A DNA stretch of 64,000 nucleotides from Sinohyriopsis cumingii (GCA_028554795.2 CM068831.1:33592644-33656643), one strand, 5' to 3'; shown: positions 18,130 to 32,608, counted from the first letter of the stretch. A program made the numbers and translations. The notes: generated by a model from the sequence alone, not told the origin.

Positions 18130-18358
18130 TCGCTTTATTCGGCCCTGCACTGGGGCATCATGCCGCAGACACGTGTCCACACAGTCACGTTATCCTGACA
18201 TCAGGCTGACCAGTTCTAACACTAACCTCTAAATGCTGATCGCATAGCGATGCAGGTGTTAGTACTATTTTATAAGTCTTTGGTATGAATCGGCCGTGTT
18301 TCGAACCCGCGACCACCCGCATCCGAGACTGACGCTCTAACCACTGGAACGGTCTAAA
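18130..18358 (-). mobile_element. Probable tRNA-derived SINE
   Basis: On the minus strand the sequence from 18355 has AGTGGTTAGAGCG (A-box-like) and GCGGGTTCGAAAC (B-box-like), about 40 nt apart, as in tRNA-derived SINE heads. A less defined body follows to about 18130. It is a different family from the SINEs at 16724 and 24675. It is not a functional tRNA: no acceptor stem pairing is evident. Confidence 0.55.
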
Positions 18359-19477
18359 TCCCTAAAGACAAAAGTATATAATAACGTTTTGGGCATAAAT
18401 TCTGCAGCATATTGAATCAGGTGCTTTTCAAAATCTATTAACAAAATTAGTTCAGTATTATCGAGTTTTTCATGTTTGAAGTCATGGATTATTCTCATAC
18501 CTTCCCCCCAAAATTCTTACAGAAATGAATCATCAGCAATTATATCATCCCCAACAAAAACAAAAGTTACAAATTAAAGAATAAAAATAACTCTTCGGTA
18601 AATCCATCCAAAACCGGACTTCTATCATCATGCATATCTTTAATTACCTTTTGCTAATTCCTAATAAGTAATTGTAACTATCCAAACTTTGTAACATGTA
18701 TGAGTTAGGACCTAATTCATTTTTTAATTTCTCTGTCCATCAAAGTCACTTACCATCAAAGCAAAGATTCTTATAACAATTGTTATTGTTCTAAAATGTT
18801 TTCCATGTCCGTAAAATCGTTTCCAAATTCATCCGTATAATTCGTAATGTTCACACTTCAGGTGCCTGGCTTGAAGAAAGCGCGGAGGTGTTGTTATGCC
18901 GGTATAGCTGGTTTAAGTCAACAGCGTCAACTTTAGCATGTTTACAGCATGGCATTTCTCGTTCACTGCACCATCGTAATATATATCTTGTTCATGAAGC
19001 GATCTATTTCATGCAGCTAGGAATGACCTTATTAGTTATATGCACTTTTTATGCTTAAAATGTCCCATTTTTAATTCAAAGATATGTAGACTTACTTCGG
19101 CAGATGTGATTTGAACGTTCATTCATGCGGAGCACATGTTGTGTAATATACTACGATCTGTTGTCGACGGATGTTAAAAGAAACTTAGTTTGAACTGATT
19201 TGACATTTTGATCACACGGCTTGTCTACTTACATCTCAAATGTATGACGCCTTGTGTAGCTGGATTTTATTTCTAATCATTCGTATGGAAATCTGTAGAA
19301 TTAATTCTTTAGCGTGTCTCGTGTTCTTGGGTCTTCATGTTTATACAATTACGTCACTTTCAGCATAGACTATTTGATGCCTGAATTTGATTGGTCAGTA
19401 ATTCTTTCTTGCCCGATGATCGCAAGTGCTAAATTCTGATTGGTCAATAATAATAATATAAAAGGGGGTCAGCGTTC
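18359..19477. other. Non-coding host-like sequence
   Basis: AT-rich with no supported gene, RNA or repeat. Confidence 0.5.
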
Positions 19478-19616
19478 ACGAACTTTGTCGGGAGGTGGCA
19501 CCATTCCCTCCCCCAGGAACAACTAGCAGGCTGCGGTGCAGTCAGAAAAAAGTGGCACATGTACAATTGTGCGCACGCCACTATAATTGAACTCAACAAC
19601 AACAACGAACTTTGTC
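19478..19616 (+). mobile_element. Short CAA-tailed retroposon with target-site duplication
   Basis: A ~115-bp insert (19490-19604) ending in AACTCAACAACAACAA is flanked by the direct repeat ACGAACTTTGTC (19478-19489 and 19605-19616). Its 3' part (GCGCACGCCACTATAATTGA) resembles the 3' end of the LINE that stops at 36782, so it was probably moved by the same machinery. Confidence 0.8.
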
Positions 19617-22600
19617 ACTTTCCAGTCTTTGTCCAAGGCGCTAAATACGAAATGGCTCAACCAGCCTTAAAATCAGATGTGGCTATGGTAAAGAAAATGT
19701 TAAAGTTGTCTAACTAATTCCATTACATAAAATAACACTAGCAGAGTGTTATTTTGTGACTTAGTAAAATTACTTGTTTTGAACTTATTTATTTTGTCAT
19801 TTATGTAGAAGGTGAATAACCTACATCTGCATATAGCAACTATTTATATTCAGTGCGCCTATAATTTATTATTCTAAATTCACAAGCATTACATTGATAA
19901 TTTATTCCTTTTATAGAATTTACACTTTTGGTGTGAAATTCAATAAATAGAACTTTGTCGTCTGCTTGTGAGCAAACCATTGTACCAAGATGGGTATAAA
20001 TCTTAGAGGCAGTGAACCAGACATGCTTGGTGCGCCCAAACCTGAAACTGAACCAGAACCACGTGTTTTGGGTGCATCTGCAACCAAACCTGAGACACAC
20101 TGAGCACCAAAGACTATGGTGCACCAACAATAGTAAACCTTGAACCCAGATTAGGTTCTTTTATTTTTATTATCCCCCCCCCCATGAATGAATAGAGAAT
20201 ACATTAGAAAATATTGAACACCAATAGCTTGCATGACTCAATACTAACCATTTTAACCCTGCATATAAGAAATAACACGATACACATCAGTATTTTAGTC
20301 TTTATTGCTAATTAGTTGCTTGACACACTGCATTCTTATTCACCTGTATGCTTCAGCTCTGTCCATCTGTATTTAAAAGTACTTTCAGTTAGAAAAGCAT
20401 ATGCACTTACTTGCTGCTTCCTGTTAGTCATAACTTACGTTAACAAGCTTTATGAACAAATTTGTGTTCTACTAACAGATGCAGCTTACACTAACAGTAC
20501 TTTATATCGTAATATATTGCATTTCATAATGTTAGTCACGCTATAATTTCACAAACATTTCCCATCAGTCACTTGAGCTGCTTGGCTCATCTTTTCTGTC
20601 ATTAAATAATGTTACCTTCATTTGACGCCTCTGTTCATTAATTGCACCCTTAGAATAAAATCGTTCCCATAGAACAGGACAGTATATCCTCAAGAGAACC
20701 AAAAGCTGATGACAAGACGGACCCTTTCTGAATCCATCGCCCGTCCATGAGGGGCGACGTGACAGTGTGGAGCATTATGTTTATTTTATCATCTTTCTTT
20801 AAGTTATGTGGCTTGTGTTATGTGGCTTGTGTTAACGGCTCCATTTCTTGCACCGTAGCCAAATAACGCTCATGCTTGGCAATCGTAATTTTTTAAAAAA
20901 ATCTCTGCATAAGATCGAAAACTTGAAGATATATTAATGATCTAAACTTTTAGAATATTGTTCTGTCGATATTTGTCGGCAAAGCATCAAAATTGAGCCA
21001 CATGCGAGGTTAATAAAGCCATGACAGTTTTATTAAAAAACAATCAACATCCAAATGAACAGCATCAAATACAATTAGATAATAGGCAAATAAGCATAGT
21101 CTTTCTAAAATGGCTTACCAACAAACATTTAGTTATTAATTGATTTAAATCTGGCTCTTTTGTTTGGTGCAAAGAGTTTCAGATTAGACAATTATCAGCC
21201 CTAATCTGTGTCGGTGCGTGTGTCAAGTATTGTTTTAACCTCGTGTGCCATTGGGACATTTTCCGGGTCTTGGCCACACAGATCAGCCCACTACCGTACT
21301 TACTAACTGCAATTAATTTGTTCTAGCGTGTGTTAATATTTTGGCAGGTAAAATATATTTTCAAGTTTGAACTGAGTTCCGGTTGTATGGTTTTCTTTAA
21401 GCGTAAAATTGAAATGTGTGCTCAAAATTTATTTCGGTGTTCGGTTTTCTGGTGCAGAAATGTTGTTGAATAATGGCAAACATCTGGACTGACAAAAATT
21501 AGTCTTCCGATATAATGAGGGTTCGATTTTGACGAGTTTCACTATATATTAACAACAGACTATTTTAAGTGGTATTGGTATACATGTATCCATGTTAAGG
21601 CCAACGTGAGGCAGGTTCCATTAAAGTTTACAAAAAATTCTTCATTTTCATTAGATGATACTGAGACACAAATATCACATAAAATACAAAACAAACATTC
21701 TCACAACGTCCCTTGTATTGAATTTGTTTTGATATTCAACGAATGTTATTACACTGTCATACATTTTATGCGGTCAGTAGTAATATCTATCACTCATCCG
21801 TGTCCATTCATGCCCCCAGCCGAAAATAGTCTAAATCAGATGCTTGAGTGATGAATCATTTCAACTTCCTTTGTGTACTTCCTTTGGTCGATCAGTGAGA
21901 GCTCTGTAAATTGCATTTCACCCTCAGTAATGAAGGTTAGAGCATCGTGGAAGAAATAAATAAGACAAGAGAACGACAACGGACGATGCGAACCAACCTT
22001 CCAGCATCATTAACTTCAGACAAAGTATCATAGGGCTAAATATGTCTCTAGAATAAAAAAAGCATCAAAGAAACTTAGGTTAATACACACACCCGTACAA
22101 ATAATATATATCTTGGGTTCATTAATACAACTTTAATCCAAACATGTCTTCTTCAGGGGACAATGAAAGGGCGCACGCATGCACACATATGGTCACTCGT
22201 GTATATATATATACATAGACCTAATATATGTCATAAAGAAGCAACACTGTCTAAAATAATTAAAAGTTTAAAACTGAGGAAAGAAGTAAATAGCAGACGC
22301 AGAATCTATATCGCTGTATTTTATCTACACCGACTCATGATATTTTGTACCTCTTCCGGAAGTATAAGGTCATTTAATCGAATGTATATTTAGGTGGCAG
22401 GGGACAGTTTCGTAAATTGGCCCTGCGTGTGACTTTTTTTTAAAACTATTATTATGTAATGATTAAATATATTGAGATAATTGTAAATTTGATCGCTCCG
22501 GCTTGTGTTGTTCTTGAAACTGATGTGAGACATGTACACCTCATATAGTCACTGCACTGTATGTTGCCAGTGAAATGCCAAAAGTCGGATAGGAGGCAGA

Positions 22601-22862
22601 GATAGCCACTTATAGCAGTCGACACATTGGTTCAAGACAAGTAGAATATCTCAACAACTGCCTGTATACAAACGATTTTGAATTGCATCATGCACAAATT
22701 ATCACTCAAAGAAAGAGCTGTGAACATCACGTGTTCTCAATAGTGGCCTTCAGACATGTAGAATTGGGCGTAGGGCGAATCAACTTTTTATTCTATGAAT
22801 TTCAATGAATATGGACGATTTTGACCTCTCTCATGTATTTTATTTTTTTATGAATTTTTATA
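19617..22862. other. Non-coding host-like sequence
   Basis: No gene supported. Frames of up to about 100 codons (for example 19840-20130 minus, 20316-20546 plus) show no recognisable domains. A CTTCTTCAGG at about 22148-22157 (inverted CCTGAAGAAG) may be a Penelope-like trace. Confidence 0.4.
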
Positions 22863-23085
22863 TTAGGCAGGTGTATGCAAAATTAAATTTGTGTAAAAAT
22901 GACTGTCCCATGCATCCTTAGGCAGGTGTATGCAACATTAAATTTGTGTAAAAATGACTGTCCCATGCATCCTTAGGTAGGCGTATGCAACATTAAATTT
23001 GTGTAAAAATGACTGTCCCATGCATCCTTAGGTAGGCGTATGCAACATTAAATTTGTGTAAAAATGACTGTCCCATGCATCCTTA
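22863..23085. repeat. 55-bp tandem repeat, four units
   Basis: Units begin TTAGGCAGGTGTATGCAA and contain AATGACTGTCCCATGCATCC; starts are at 22863, 22918, 22973 and 23028. Units are nearly identical, so the array is recent. Confidence 0.95.
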
Positions 23086-24674
23086 GCTGAATTAAAAACC
23101 TACGGTCCAGTTCTTAGTGAACTAAACTGTACACAACTGTACAGATGCCAATAGCTATCCGATGAAATATCCGGAGTGGCGGTAGACGTATACGCAAAAC
23201 TATATGCGTATCTTTATTCTGAGTGAACGGAAAAGTCAAATTTGATCTGACATATGGAAACATTGATAATGTCTGACCATGATGTATCCTTTAGCAATTT
23301 CAAAAGAGTAATTATTTGCCTTAGCCAGAATTTAAAAAACAAATAGAAAATACAGTTTTGCAATTATTAATACATTTTCCCCTTTTTGTATGCTTTCTAA
23401 ATATTCTTAGTTTTATAGCTGACATTAAGGGCCATTTTTATGGTGCTTCATTTGCATTGAGTGGAATGTGTACACGCTACACACCAAATTCATAAACATA
23501 AGCCCGAAAAACTAATTCACAATTATATTCGTCTTTAATTATTGAGCAATACTGGCTTAGAAAGACACGTGATGGCCTTAAATTAAGATTAGACTGGAGC
23601 CAGTTATGAAACAATCCTCTTCTACCCAAGTGTAATCTATACACCATGTCATTTATGGGCACCATTCGTAGCGATTGACTTTATTGCTTCCTCTTTACAT
23701 CGCGAATATAGTTTTAATGTATTTATGTTAAAAGAGCAAACGCCAGCAATAGATATCAACTATACTAGCGATAACATCGACAGAACCAATACTACTACTA
23801 CTGCTAGTAATAATAATAATAAGAAGAATAAGACAAAATTGATTCCACTAGAGATCTTTGTGTAGCTAGCTTTTCGAAAGAACATGACGCCAGGTAGAAT
23901 AAACAAAACCAATACAAAGTAGATTTGCAGCTACGTCTCCTTTTGGACAAACTTGTTATCATTACATTCGTGAGTTTACTCACAGGGGAACTGGATTAAT
24001 TGTCCTACTGAATTTCAATTTTTAGCGAGATATTTTGTTGAAAGCTTAGAACTCGGGGTCTTCTTTGTTATTTAGAATCGGAACTTCATTGGAAACTTTG
24101 AAGAATTCGAAGTCAGGGTAAAAGACACATGGGATCTTCTCTTTTGTTGCACTGCATTAAATTGCTAAGCATTCTTTCCAGTGTCTTGCATGATTGTACG
24201 GTGCTTCTTCCTTCTGCCTTCCTACCCCTCCTGCATTAATAGCAATACAAGGGGTGAACCTTTCAAATTTACCTTATGACAGTAACTTGAGTACAGAAAT
24301 CTATTTTGCCCAATTCAAGGTCGTCCAAGTGTTGTCGGCATTTGCGAGGCTAATCTGTATAATTGCTCGTGGGAGGAAACACAGACAAGATCTCCCATTC
24401 GAAACACCTGTTTTTCGTTCTATGGCGAAGAAGCAACATGACGTTTCAAGCATGCAGAAAGAGCCCATCCCGAACTTTCAAACTTTCTGAGAATCGATGC
24501 AAACATTTGTCGGCTTTATCATTGATGGCCTCGGTGTCGTCTGGATCAAGATCACATGGGCACCACCAAGAAAGTGTCTGCTCATGATTTTAAACCCATT
24601 TTTAGAGCCTAGCGGTATAGTAAAGTCAAGAGTAAATTTCCTTTTGGACGCGTGAGCTTCACGCGAATGGCGAA
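23086..24674. other. Non-coding host-like sequence
   Basis: No supported gene. A 98-codon plus-strand frame at 24194-24490 has no recognisable domain and no splice context that I can read. Confidence 0.4.
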
Positions 24675-24926
24675 GTTGTTGTTGTTGTTGTTGTTGTTGT
24701 AGAGTTTAACGCCATTTGTCAGCACAAGATAGGCTATACATGGCGGCCAGTATAAATGGTGGAGGAAGAACCCGGGATAGACCCGCAAAGAACTACCGAC
24801 CCACGAGAAGCTAATGGCAAGCTTTCTGACATACCCACATTGGCCGAACCCGAGACTCGAACCCACGCAGACAGAGGTGAGATGGTAATGATCCGTAACG
24901 TTGAGCGCTTTAGACCACTCGGCCAA
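24675..24926 (-). mobile_element. tRNA-derived SINE with CAA tail, second copy
   Basis: Minus-strand head GCCGAGTGGTCTAAAGCGCT at 24925, B box GGTTCGAGTCTCGG, and a CAA tail of about nine units (TTG run at 24675-24700). It matches the SINE at 16724-16966 along its length. Confidence 0.85.
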
Positions 24927-26439
24927 AAGGGGGCCCCGAGTGGCGAAGTCACCGTTGACATAATTTCTGGACGCATATTTGAGAGAAGCTTCACGGCGAC
25001 GCTGGTTGGTTTGTATGAGCGTGTGATATATGTCCGGTAATCATCTAAATAACCAATAGGCTTGTGCAACTTGAACTCTGGGACTTGAACTGGTTGATAA
25101 GCATACGCGGCAGCCTAAGCGACAATAGTATATGCGATACGGCGACGCTTTTGTTTATCATCAACAACACACGTGAACTTTGCCATTTTAGAATTACTAA
25201 GCCAATGCCAATTATTTTCGATAGTATACATATCGCATGCGGTAATTTTTATAATTGTGTCATGAAGTGCAAAAATTGATTTGTTTTTACATCGACAGTG
25301 GTCAAGGCAGATTAGATTAAGAAATTTGGGTATCCTTTATGAGAATTAAATGCGACGCAGAACACTACATTTATTGATTGAAGCTGTACTATGCGACGAA
25401 ACGTGTGCAGGCTACATGCGTTATAAACCAATGCGTTATAAACCAGACAGATGTGATCAGTAATAACACTGATATAAGTTCTTCTTTGTCAGCTGCAGTA
25501 GTGTATTGATATAAAGCAATATAATACAGGAGCGCCTCGTGGAAAATTCGCTTGAGGCCCCACGTGGGTTATAATGCATGTGTGTGTGAAACATCCCGAT
25601 TGGTCAGCACGGTTTCATACCGCTATTATGCTTCTACTCAGTTACTGTTACCATGACCATCACCATATTGAGATCGAAATAGATCTGTTCCTTCTTTACA
25701 AAACGATGAAATAATATATACAAGAAATGAAATGAAAATGAAACGGGAACAGACGAACATCATAACATGATACATTTAATCGTATGGCAAGCCATACATT
25801 TACAGTCTAGATCTCTAAGTGGTGCCTTCTCAGCCAATTTAAGCCTTAACATTTCTATATTTAAGTTACTTATGTGAACTCGTTGGACAATACAGCAAAA
25901 CTATGAAGTTGTCCTTCTGTAAGATTCATGCAGAAATCAGCATGTGGTTGAGGTTGATAAGCATATATTTTTAAGAAATCGAAGCTTCGGTCTCTTTCTA
26001 ACATTCACATCAGATTTGTAATATTCATTTGGATGTAATTATCAAGAAAATTATAAATAATATCGCAATATTGTTTTATTTTCTTGATTTTCTCTTTGGA
26101 ACAGTGGCAAGAATTTACTGATTTCCTATACGGACACTATGTATCAGGATAGACATATAGTACAGAGATTGACAACGGATCGTCAGACACAAGGCCTTCC
26201 ATGACATATATTTATGCATGATTACGCGGTAGTAGAGCAGACATATTCTGAGTCGACAGCACGATTACATGAACATCAAATCTGTTGAGTCCTGCAACTT
26301 ACAATGGAGCATGTAAAACTTTTGTCAAAGACAATAAAAGAACGACTATAGTTGAAACTACAACCTAAGCAGAATTATGTTTTTCAGGGAGGTTGGCTAA
26401 TTACAAAGTTATTAAGCTCCGGTGATACACATAGGCTCA
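24927..26439. other. Non-coding host-like sequence
   Basis: AT-rich, no supported gene or structured element. Confidence 0.4.
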
Positions 26440-27000
26440 TGTTTGTAAAGTGTTAATAGTATTACTAGCAAATACTGAGAACATGTATGCATGTGTTGTA
26501 CTGACAGTCAACATTTCGAAGATTTTAATTAAATTTAGTTGCAGTGTATATATTTGAATATGAGTATACGATCCCATGTTTAGAAACATAAGAGGTATTT
26601 TTATGTAGCAACTGTCGACTATTTGCCATTTAATATATAGCATGCCTTTATTAACATTCTGTTATAACAATCAAAATTTATTTTCATGTTAAATATTTAA
26701 AATGGTTTCTCAGTCTGCACAGGTTTTGAAAAAAAGTGAGTTTCATTCTAAGGACCGTACTAAGGATCGAAACTAAGAACTTACAATTCTGTCATTAAAA
26801 TAACTTTAATAACCTTTCTATCGCAACTATGAACCAATTGCTCCATTTTACGCATTTCTTCATGTTCTATTTAAAACATAAACAAAAATTAGGCATCCGT
26901 GGAAATGTAACAAAATGATGTCACATGCACATCATTTTTGAAAGCTAAAGTTATTTAAGTTATATTAGAAATACCAATAGACGATTGTTGCTGAAATGGA
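26440..27000. repeat. Dispersed repeat family, copy A
   Basis: This ~550-bp stretch resembles 29530-30130: shared landmarks include ACTAGCAAATA, CATTTCGAAGATTTTAATTAAA, TATCGCAACTAT, ACAGGTTTT and CTCGCAAC/ATCGCAAC ... ATGAA. Divergence is moderate. Probably an old transposon family without coding capacity. Confidence 0.6.
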
Positions 27001-27435
27001 GTTGTATTGCTTCGTTTAACAAGACAATTCATGCTCTAATATGTCCTAACATAACATCGAAACAAGTTCTATATTATCGTTTAATTAAACCAAATGTCTG
27101 CACGGTACTGACATAAAAGTCAGCAAATCTTGTTGTGTAATAACGAACGGAAATAAATGCCATCTGGTTAACATGTAATAATTATTTCTACATATTGTCA
27201 CCTCTTGTTGTCTTTATCTTCGTTAAGCTTGTTCCTGTTATTTCTATATTGATTACAGTCTCATTGCGTTATTAATTTTGTCACTGTTTACTTCACAGTA
27301 CAAATTTGAAAATAATTATCCAATAAAAATATCACGACGTTCATCGAAATATTTCGATCATTTTTGTCTCCCTTTTATATTACAGGTATATTTGTTCTAA
27401 CAGGTCATCCACTTTATTTAAAGTACCTAGTATGT

Positions 27436-27678
27436 GTGTAAGTATGACTGCATGTATGTATGTATGCATGTATGTATGTAGGTAGGTAGGTAGGTTGCTA
27501 GGTAAGTACGTACGTACCTACGTACGTACGTAGGTATTTACGTACGTTAGTACGTAGGTTTGTATGTATGCATGCATGTATACGTGTATCTTTGTATGTA
27601 TGTATGTATGTATGTATGTATGTATGTATGTATGTATGTATGTATGCATGCATGTATGTATGTATGTATGTATGTATT
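27436..27678. repeat. TATG/TACG tetranucleotide repeats
   Basis: TATG-type repeats (pure at about 27592-27640 and 27652-27676) with TAGG and TACG variants upstream. The Met-Tyr-Val-Cys or Ile-His-Thr translations are artefacts. Confidence 0.95.
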
Positions 27679-28727
27679 CGCAGACGCTGTCTCAAAAGAT
27701 TTTTCATTATTAAAATGGGTGTGCTTAAATTGGCAGCAACATAATAAGGCTAGGCATGTATTTAATTACGCGTCACACACTGATCTAAAATGGATTACGG
27801 ATCATTAGAATAACTAGTTATACGATATATGCGTCAACAAACGCAGACGATACTCTCTCTGCTGCTACAAATGTGCAAGCCACTAATGATTCCTTAGCAC
27901 AGACAACATTGAGAGGATGAAAAAACAATGCGATAACACAACACAAACTATCGGACAATAGTTGTAAATTTCGCAAATATGCTGTATCGTTTATATAGCT
28001 GGAAAAAGAAGGCCTAAAGCAATACACTTAAAATAAATGTCTTCATACGACATAAAAAGTCTACCTTTATAGGCATACGACTATGATAATAATAATAATA
28101 ATAATTATAATAATAGTAACACTTATCATAATAATGGTAACAAAGTCTGTGGTATCAGTTTATCAGTTTACCAATTCCATTCTCGGCGAGCAGATTGTGA
28201 CTCGTCAGATATGTTTAGCTTCTATTTCATGGATAAAGATCTTTTGCCCACATTCTGGGATCAAGTGTTCCATCCAACATCGAAATGTTATGAGATTTTC
28301 TTGTGAAACTATACTCGAAACTTTATCGTACATTATTGCTGAGAAGAATGTTAATGACATCAAGATTTTATCGGTCATTAAGTGACCATTATCGTGTTGA
28401 TTCACATTGTTTATCAAGTTTAGATTCTGCTTGTATGTGGCAGGGTGACGGGTGAGCAACAAATCAAATAGAACGTGAATTCAAATAAAGACAAAATGAC
28501 TATAAGATGTCCAGTGCATTATCCTGGCAATGATTTTATCAGTCTATTATTATTTAAAAGCATTTCATATGTTGGTAGACGAATAGGAAAAATTAGGAAG
28601 ATTGGTTAAAGCTATTATTATATGTTGCAAACACTGCTGATTCTCATCAATGTTTTGATTGTGTTTACTTTCATCGCTTGATCTGTGTAACAGTGTCTAA
28701 AACCATGATGAGGGGATTTCTGTATGT

Positions 28728-28730
<3 letters not shown>
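27679..28730. other. Non-coding host-like sequence
   Basis: No supported gene. ATA trinucleotide run at about 28085-28130. The overlapping frames at 28083-28462 on both strands have no recognisable content. Confidence 0.4.

Positions 28731-28796
<66 letters not shown>
28731..28796. repeat. TA microsatellite
   Basis: About 32 TA units. Confidence 0.95.
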
Positions 28797-28798
<2 letters not shown>

Positions 28799-29030
28799 CT
28801 GTCCATTTGAAAGAGGTTTCAATAACATGATTTAATTATTAGTAGATCGAGTAACTAGGCACATACAGATAGAGACACAGTCAGATTTATTGTAGAACAA
28901 GTCAGGTGCTGTCAGTGTTGATTGAGATGAATGATGTGTACAGTCAGTACATTATTTCGTCACAGAAAAATTGACTTCAAGAGAAAGGTTGCCATCATTT
29001 TATTATTCAGAAAGCAAATTCTTTTAAACA

Positions 29031-29491
29031 TTCATATCAATAAATCCTCAAGTCAGGTGGAAATATTATTCATATCAATAAATCCTCAAGTCAGGTGGAA
29101 ATATTATTCATATCAATAAATCCTCAAGTCAGGTGGAAATATTATTCATATCAATAAATCCTCAAGTCAGGTGGAAATATTATTCATATCAATAAATCCT
29201 CAAGTCAGGTGGAAATATTATTCATATCAATAAATCCTCAAGTCAGGTGGAAATATTATTCATATCAATAAATCCTCATGTCAGGTGGAAATATTATTCA
29301 TATCAATAAATCCTCAAGTCAGGTGGAAATATTATTCATATCAATAAATCCTCAAGTCAGGTGGAAATATTATTCATATCAATAAATCCTCAAGTCAGGT
29401 GGAAATATTATTCATATCAATAAATCCTCAAGTCAGGTGGAAATATTATTCATATCAATAAATCCTCAAGTCAGGTGGAAATATTATTCAT
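29031..29491. repeat. 38-bp tandem repeat, about 12 units
   Basis: The unit contains TTCATATCAATAAATCC, then TCAAGTCAGGTGGAAATATTA; twelve nearly identical units follow each other, with only one visible substitution (TCATG for TCAAG near 29278). Homogeneity suggests recent expansion. Confidence 0.95.
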
Positions 29492-29529
29492 CAGTTGCAA
29501 GAACACATAGACCCATGTTTATACCACGT

Positions 29530-30130
29530 CCACGAAGTAAGGGTGTTAACATTTTTACTAGCAAATATTGAGACCCTATATGCATGTGCAGTACTGAGAG
29601 TCACCATTTCGAAAGATTTTAATTAAAGGTAAGAGCAGTGTATATAGGTTAAATAAGTTTAAAATCATATGAGTCATTTTTCTATCGCAACTATCAACTA
29701 TTTGCCAATTAAGTTTAAAATCATATGAGTCATTTTTCTATCGCAACTATCAACTATTTGCCAATTGCTATATAGTATGCATTTATTAATATTATGATAT
29801 AACAAGCCAAATTTATTATCAAGTTAAAGACAACAAAAGGTTCCTCAGTCCGTACAGGTTTTTAGAAAAGGTGAGTTCGTTCTAATGACCGTACCAAGGA
29901 TCTAAAATAAGAACGTACAATTCTATCATCAAATAACTTGAACAACCTTTCTCTCGCAACGATGAAATTTACACAAATCGCTCAGTTTTACGCATTTTGT
30001 TATGTTCTATATAAAACAAAATTGAAACCATATTAAATATCCATGGAAAGGTACAACAAATAATTTCACATGCACATATATTTTTTAAGTCTAAAGTTAA
30101 TTTAGTTATATTCAAAAAATACTTAAACCG
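29530..30130. repeat. Dispersed repeat family, copy B, with internal 56-bp duplication
   Basis: Related to 26440-27000. Inside it a 56-bp unit starting AAGTTTAAAATCATATGAG is duplicated (29655-29710 and 29711-29766). Confidence 0.6.
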
Positions 30131-32295
30131 TGGTTATGAAATTTATAAATTTAATTCTAAGGTCGATTCAAATTCAGAAAAGTTACATACGGTTAAACAA
30201 TATCTTTGCTGCAAACAACACATTTAACTTTGTGTTTTATTCATATGAAGCATTTGAGAATGAAAAACAATACACATTTAATGGCAATGATTTGGCTAGG
30301 TTGGGGGATTTATTGTACTGCTGATCTAACAAAGAAATTAAGTTTCCGAATTTGTTTAAAGTAACTTTTTATAAAATAATCACACATTCAGTTTCAGACA
30401 TATTTCATTTACTTCACATAAATTTAATATATGCTTTTGTCTGTAGTGCGGTAAACTGAGATTATGCCACTAAAATAATCGATGGCGTTCTTTGCAATTG
30501 TAAAAGATTAATCATGATTTTAAAGGTCTATTTTTAGAGGCACTATTTACGTAATATTTTTACCATGGTGATATTATGTATTCCTACCGTGGTGACCCTG
30601 TGTATTCAGTACATTACTACGTATTTCAAATGGCGGAATATTATTCTATGTTTATGAAACTGGTGTAGATCACAAGTGATAACTTTCTATAAAGAAGAAA
30701 ACTTCTAAGGGGAAAATTGATATCGTTTCGTTTAACTGATGAATTCGGGGCTACTCTCAAGGTAAGTTATAAAATATTTAATTGTCTTTTAAATTATTTG
30801 ATTCGAACGAGCCTAAGAAATTAATTACTTAAATTCATACAGAGTCATTTGTACGCCAGTTTCCACCTTCATCTCAATAACGTGGTCACTTGAGTTTATT
30901 CTTACCGATAGAGCAATGTTAAATAGTGGAAGACGGGGTAGGCTCTGAATTTGCATCCCCTGGTTATAGTATGAGTTGCTCGTTTTTTATGTTATGATCT
31001 TTGAGTGTATTTAAACTAAAATTGATCATTTGGCTGCATTAAGATGCTTCAGGTAGAGTAGGCGCGTACTATTTTCTTGCCTGTTAGCTCATGTCAGTAG
31101 TCACCTCTTTTTTGTTATACGGTGATTGAATGACGTCGATGTCAGGATTGTGAGGTAAATACGAGACATCGCGTCATAAAGTATAACAACAACAAATGTA
31201 TAAGACTGATTTGAAAGTAAAATCTAAATAGTTAGTTTCATTGGTTACAAACATAAATTCAGCATACTCACATGCGTGATTAAAATGTCGAAATGAGATG
31301 CACGTATTTCAATCGGTCTATATACATTTAGATACCGACCATATTGATAACACTTCAAAACCAAGAGGACAGAGCCAGTGCGTCCGTCATGTGTTTTGTA
31401 CCGCTGGCATGATTGTATGCTTATAAGACTTTTTGAACTAGGCGAGGAGGGCGTAAATGTCGAGTCCCCAATCAAAGAGTTCTGTGTAAGTCATGGCCTT
31501 GACCCTAAATGTCAAAATGTCGAACGACCATTTTGCAAAATGTGTTGACTTAATTTCATAGTTATTAACCATAAAAATGAAGAAAACTCAAACCCAGGTT
31601 TAGGAAACATATTCAAATGGAGCAAAAGGAAGAAAAAAAAACACGTTAACCAAAGCATCTAACCAACTTTGCTATGACCAAAACCCAAATACATAAATAG
31701 TTAGCCAACAAGTCGCAGAATGAATGTTCTCATCTACATGATAATTCATACTAAACGATAAATATTTCTCTCTGCCTGAATATATTGTTGTATGTGAATG
31801 TATATTTTCACTGCATAAATGTGTAGCCAAACTTGATAAAATCAATATAAATTGGACATAATTCTAATACATTGTGTACTCAACTGCATCTTAAATCGTC
31901 GGTCCCACCATACGTAAACATAAAGATTGATTTAATGAGCACGATGCTGCCATTACATAGACTTCTGTATGAGGTAAAGTGTCTACCGGAGGTTGCTTAC
32001 ATGAAAACACTTCATGACGTCATGATCTAAGAAAGCAACTTTCATCAATATCTAGAGGACAGTCCGTGTTAAATTCAGCCTCTTGCAAACCTGGCAATAA
32101 GTCAGATTAAATCAAGTTGTTTTCAAACAGAAATGACACGAAGATCTTGCATGATGCTTTCAAGACAACCTAATGGTCACAGCTGACACGTACTTCTCCA
32201 ATACTTAGTACTCACAGCGCCAGGCTGCGCATTGTCAAAAAAAAAGGTACTTCAAAGATGGGCATAACACTTCAGCAAATCTTCCATCATGAGCC

Positions 32296-32299
<4 letters not shown>
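30131..32299. other. Non-coding host-like sequence
   Basis: No supported gene or RNA; AT-rich. Confidence 0.4.
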
Positions 32300-32342
<43 letters not shown>

Positions 32343-32608
32343 TACATGTACACACACACATACATACATTCATACATACATACATACATACATTCATACA
32401 TACATACATACATACGCACATACACACATACATACATTCATATATAAATACATACATATATATACATACATACATACATACATACATACATACATACATA
32501 CATACATACGCACACACACACATACATACATTCATATATAAATACATACATATATACATGCATACATACATACATACATACATACATACATACATACATA
32601 CATACATG
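32300..32608. repeat. CA and CATA microsatellite block
   Basis: CA run (about 32300-32338) followed by interrupted CATA tetranucleotides to 32608, with an internal segment (ATTCATATATAAATACATACATATATA type) present twice, near 32426 and 32529. Long frames here are repeat translations. Confidence 0.95.

Noticed and set aside
18290-18358. tRNA gene
   Set aside because: A- and B-box-like sequences are present, but no acceptor stem or standard cloverleaf can be drawn; a SINE head is more likely.
29031-29491. CRISPR-like array
   Set aside because: Units are contiguous 38-bp tandem repeats without unique spacers, in eukaryotic DNA.
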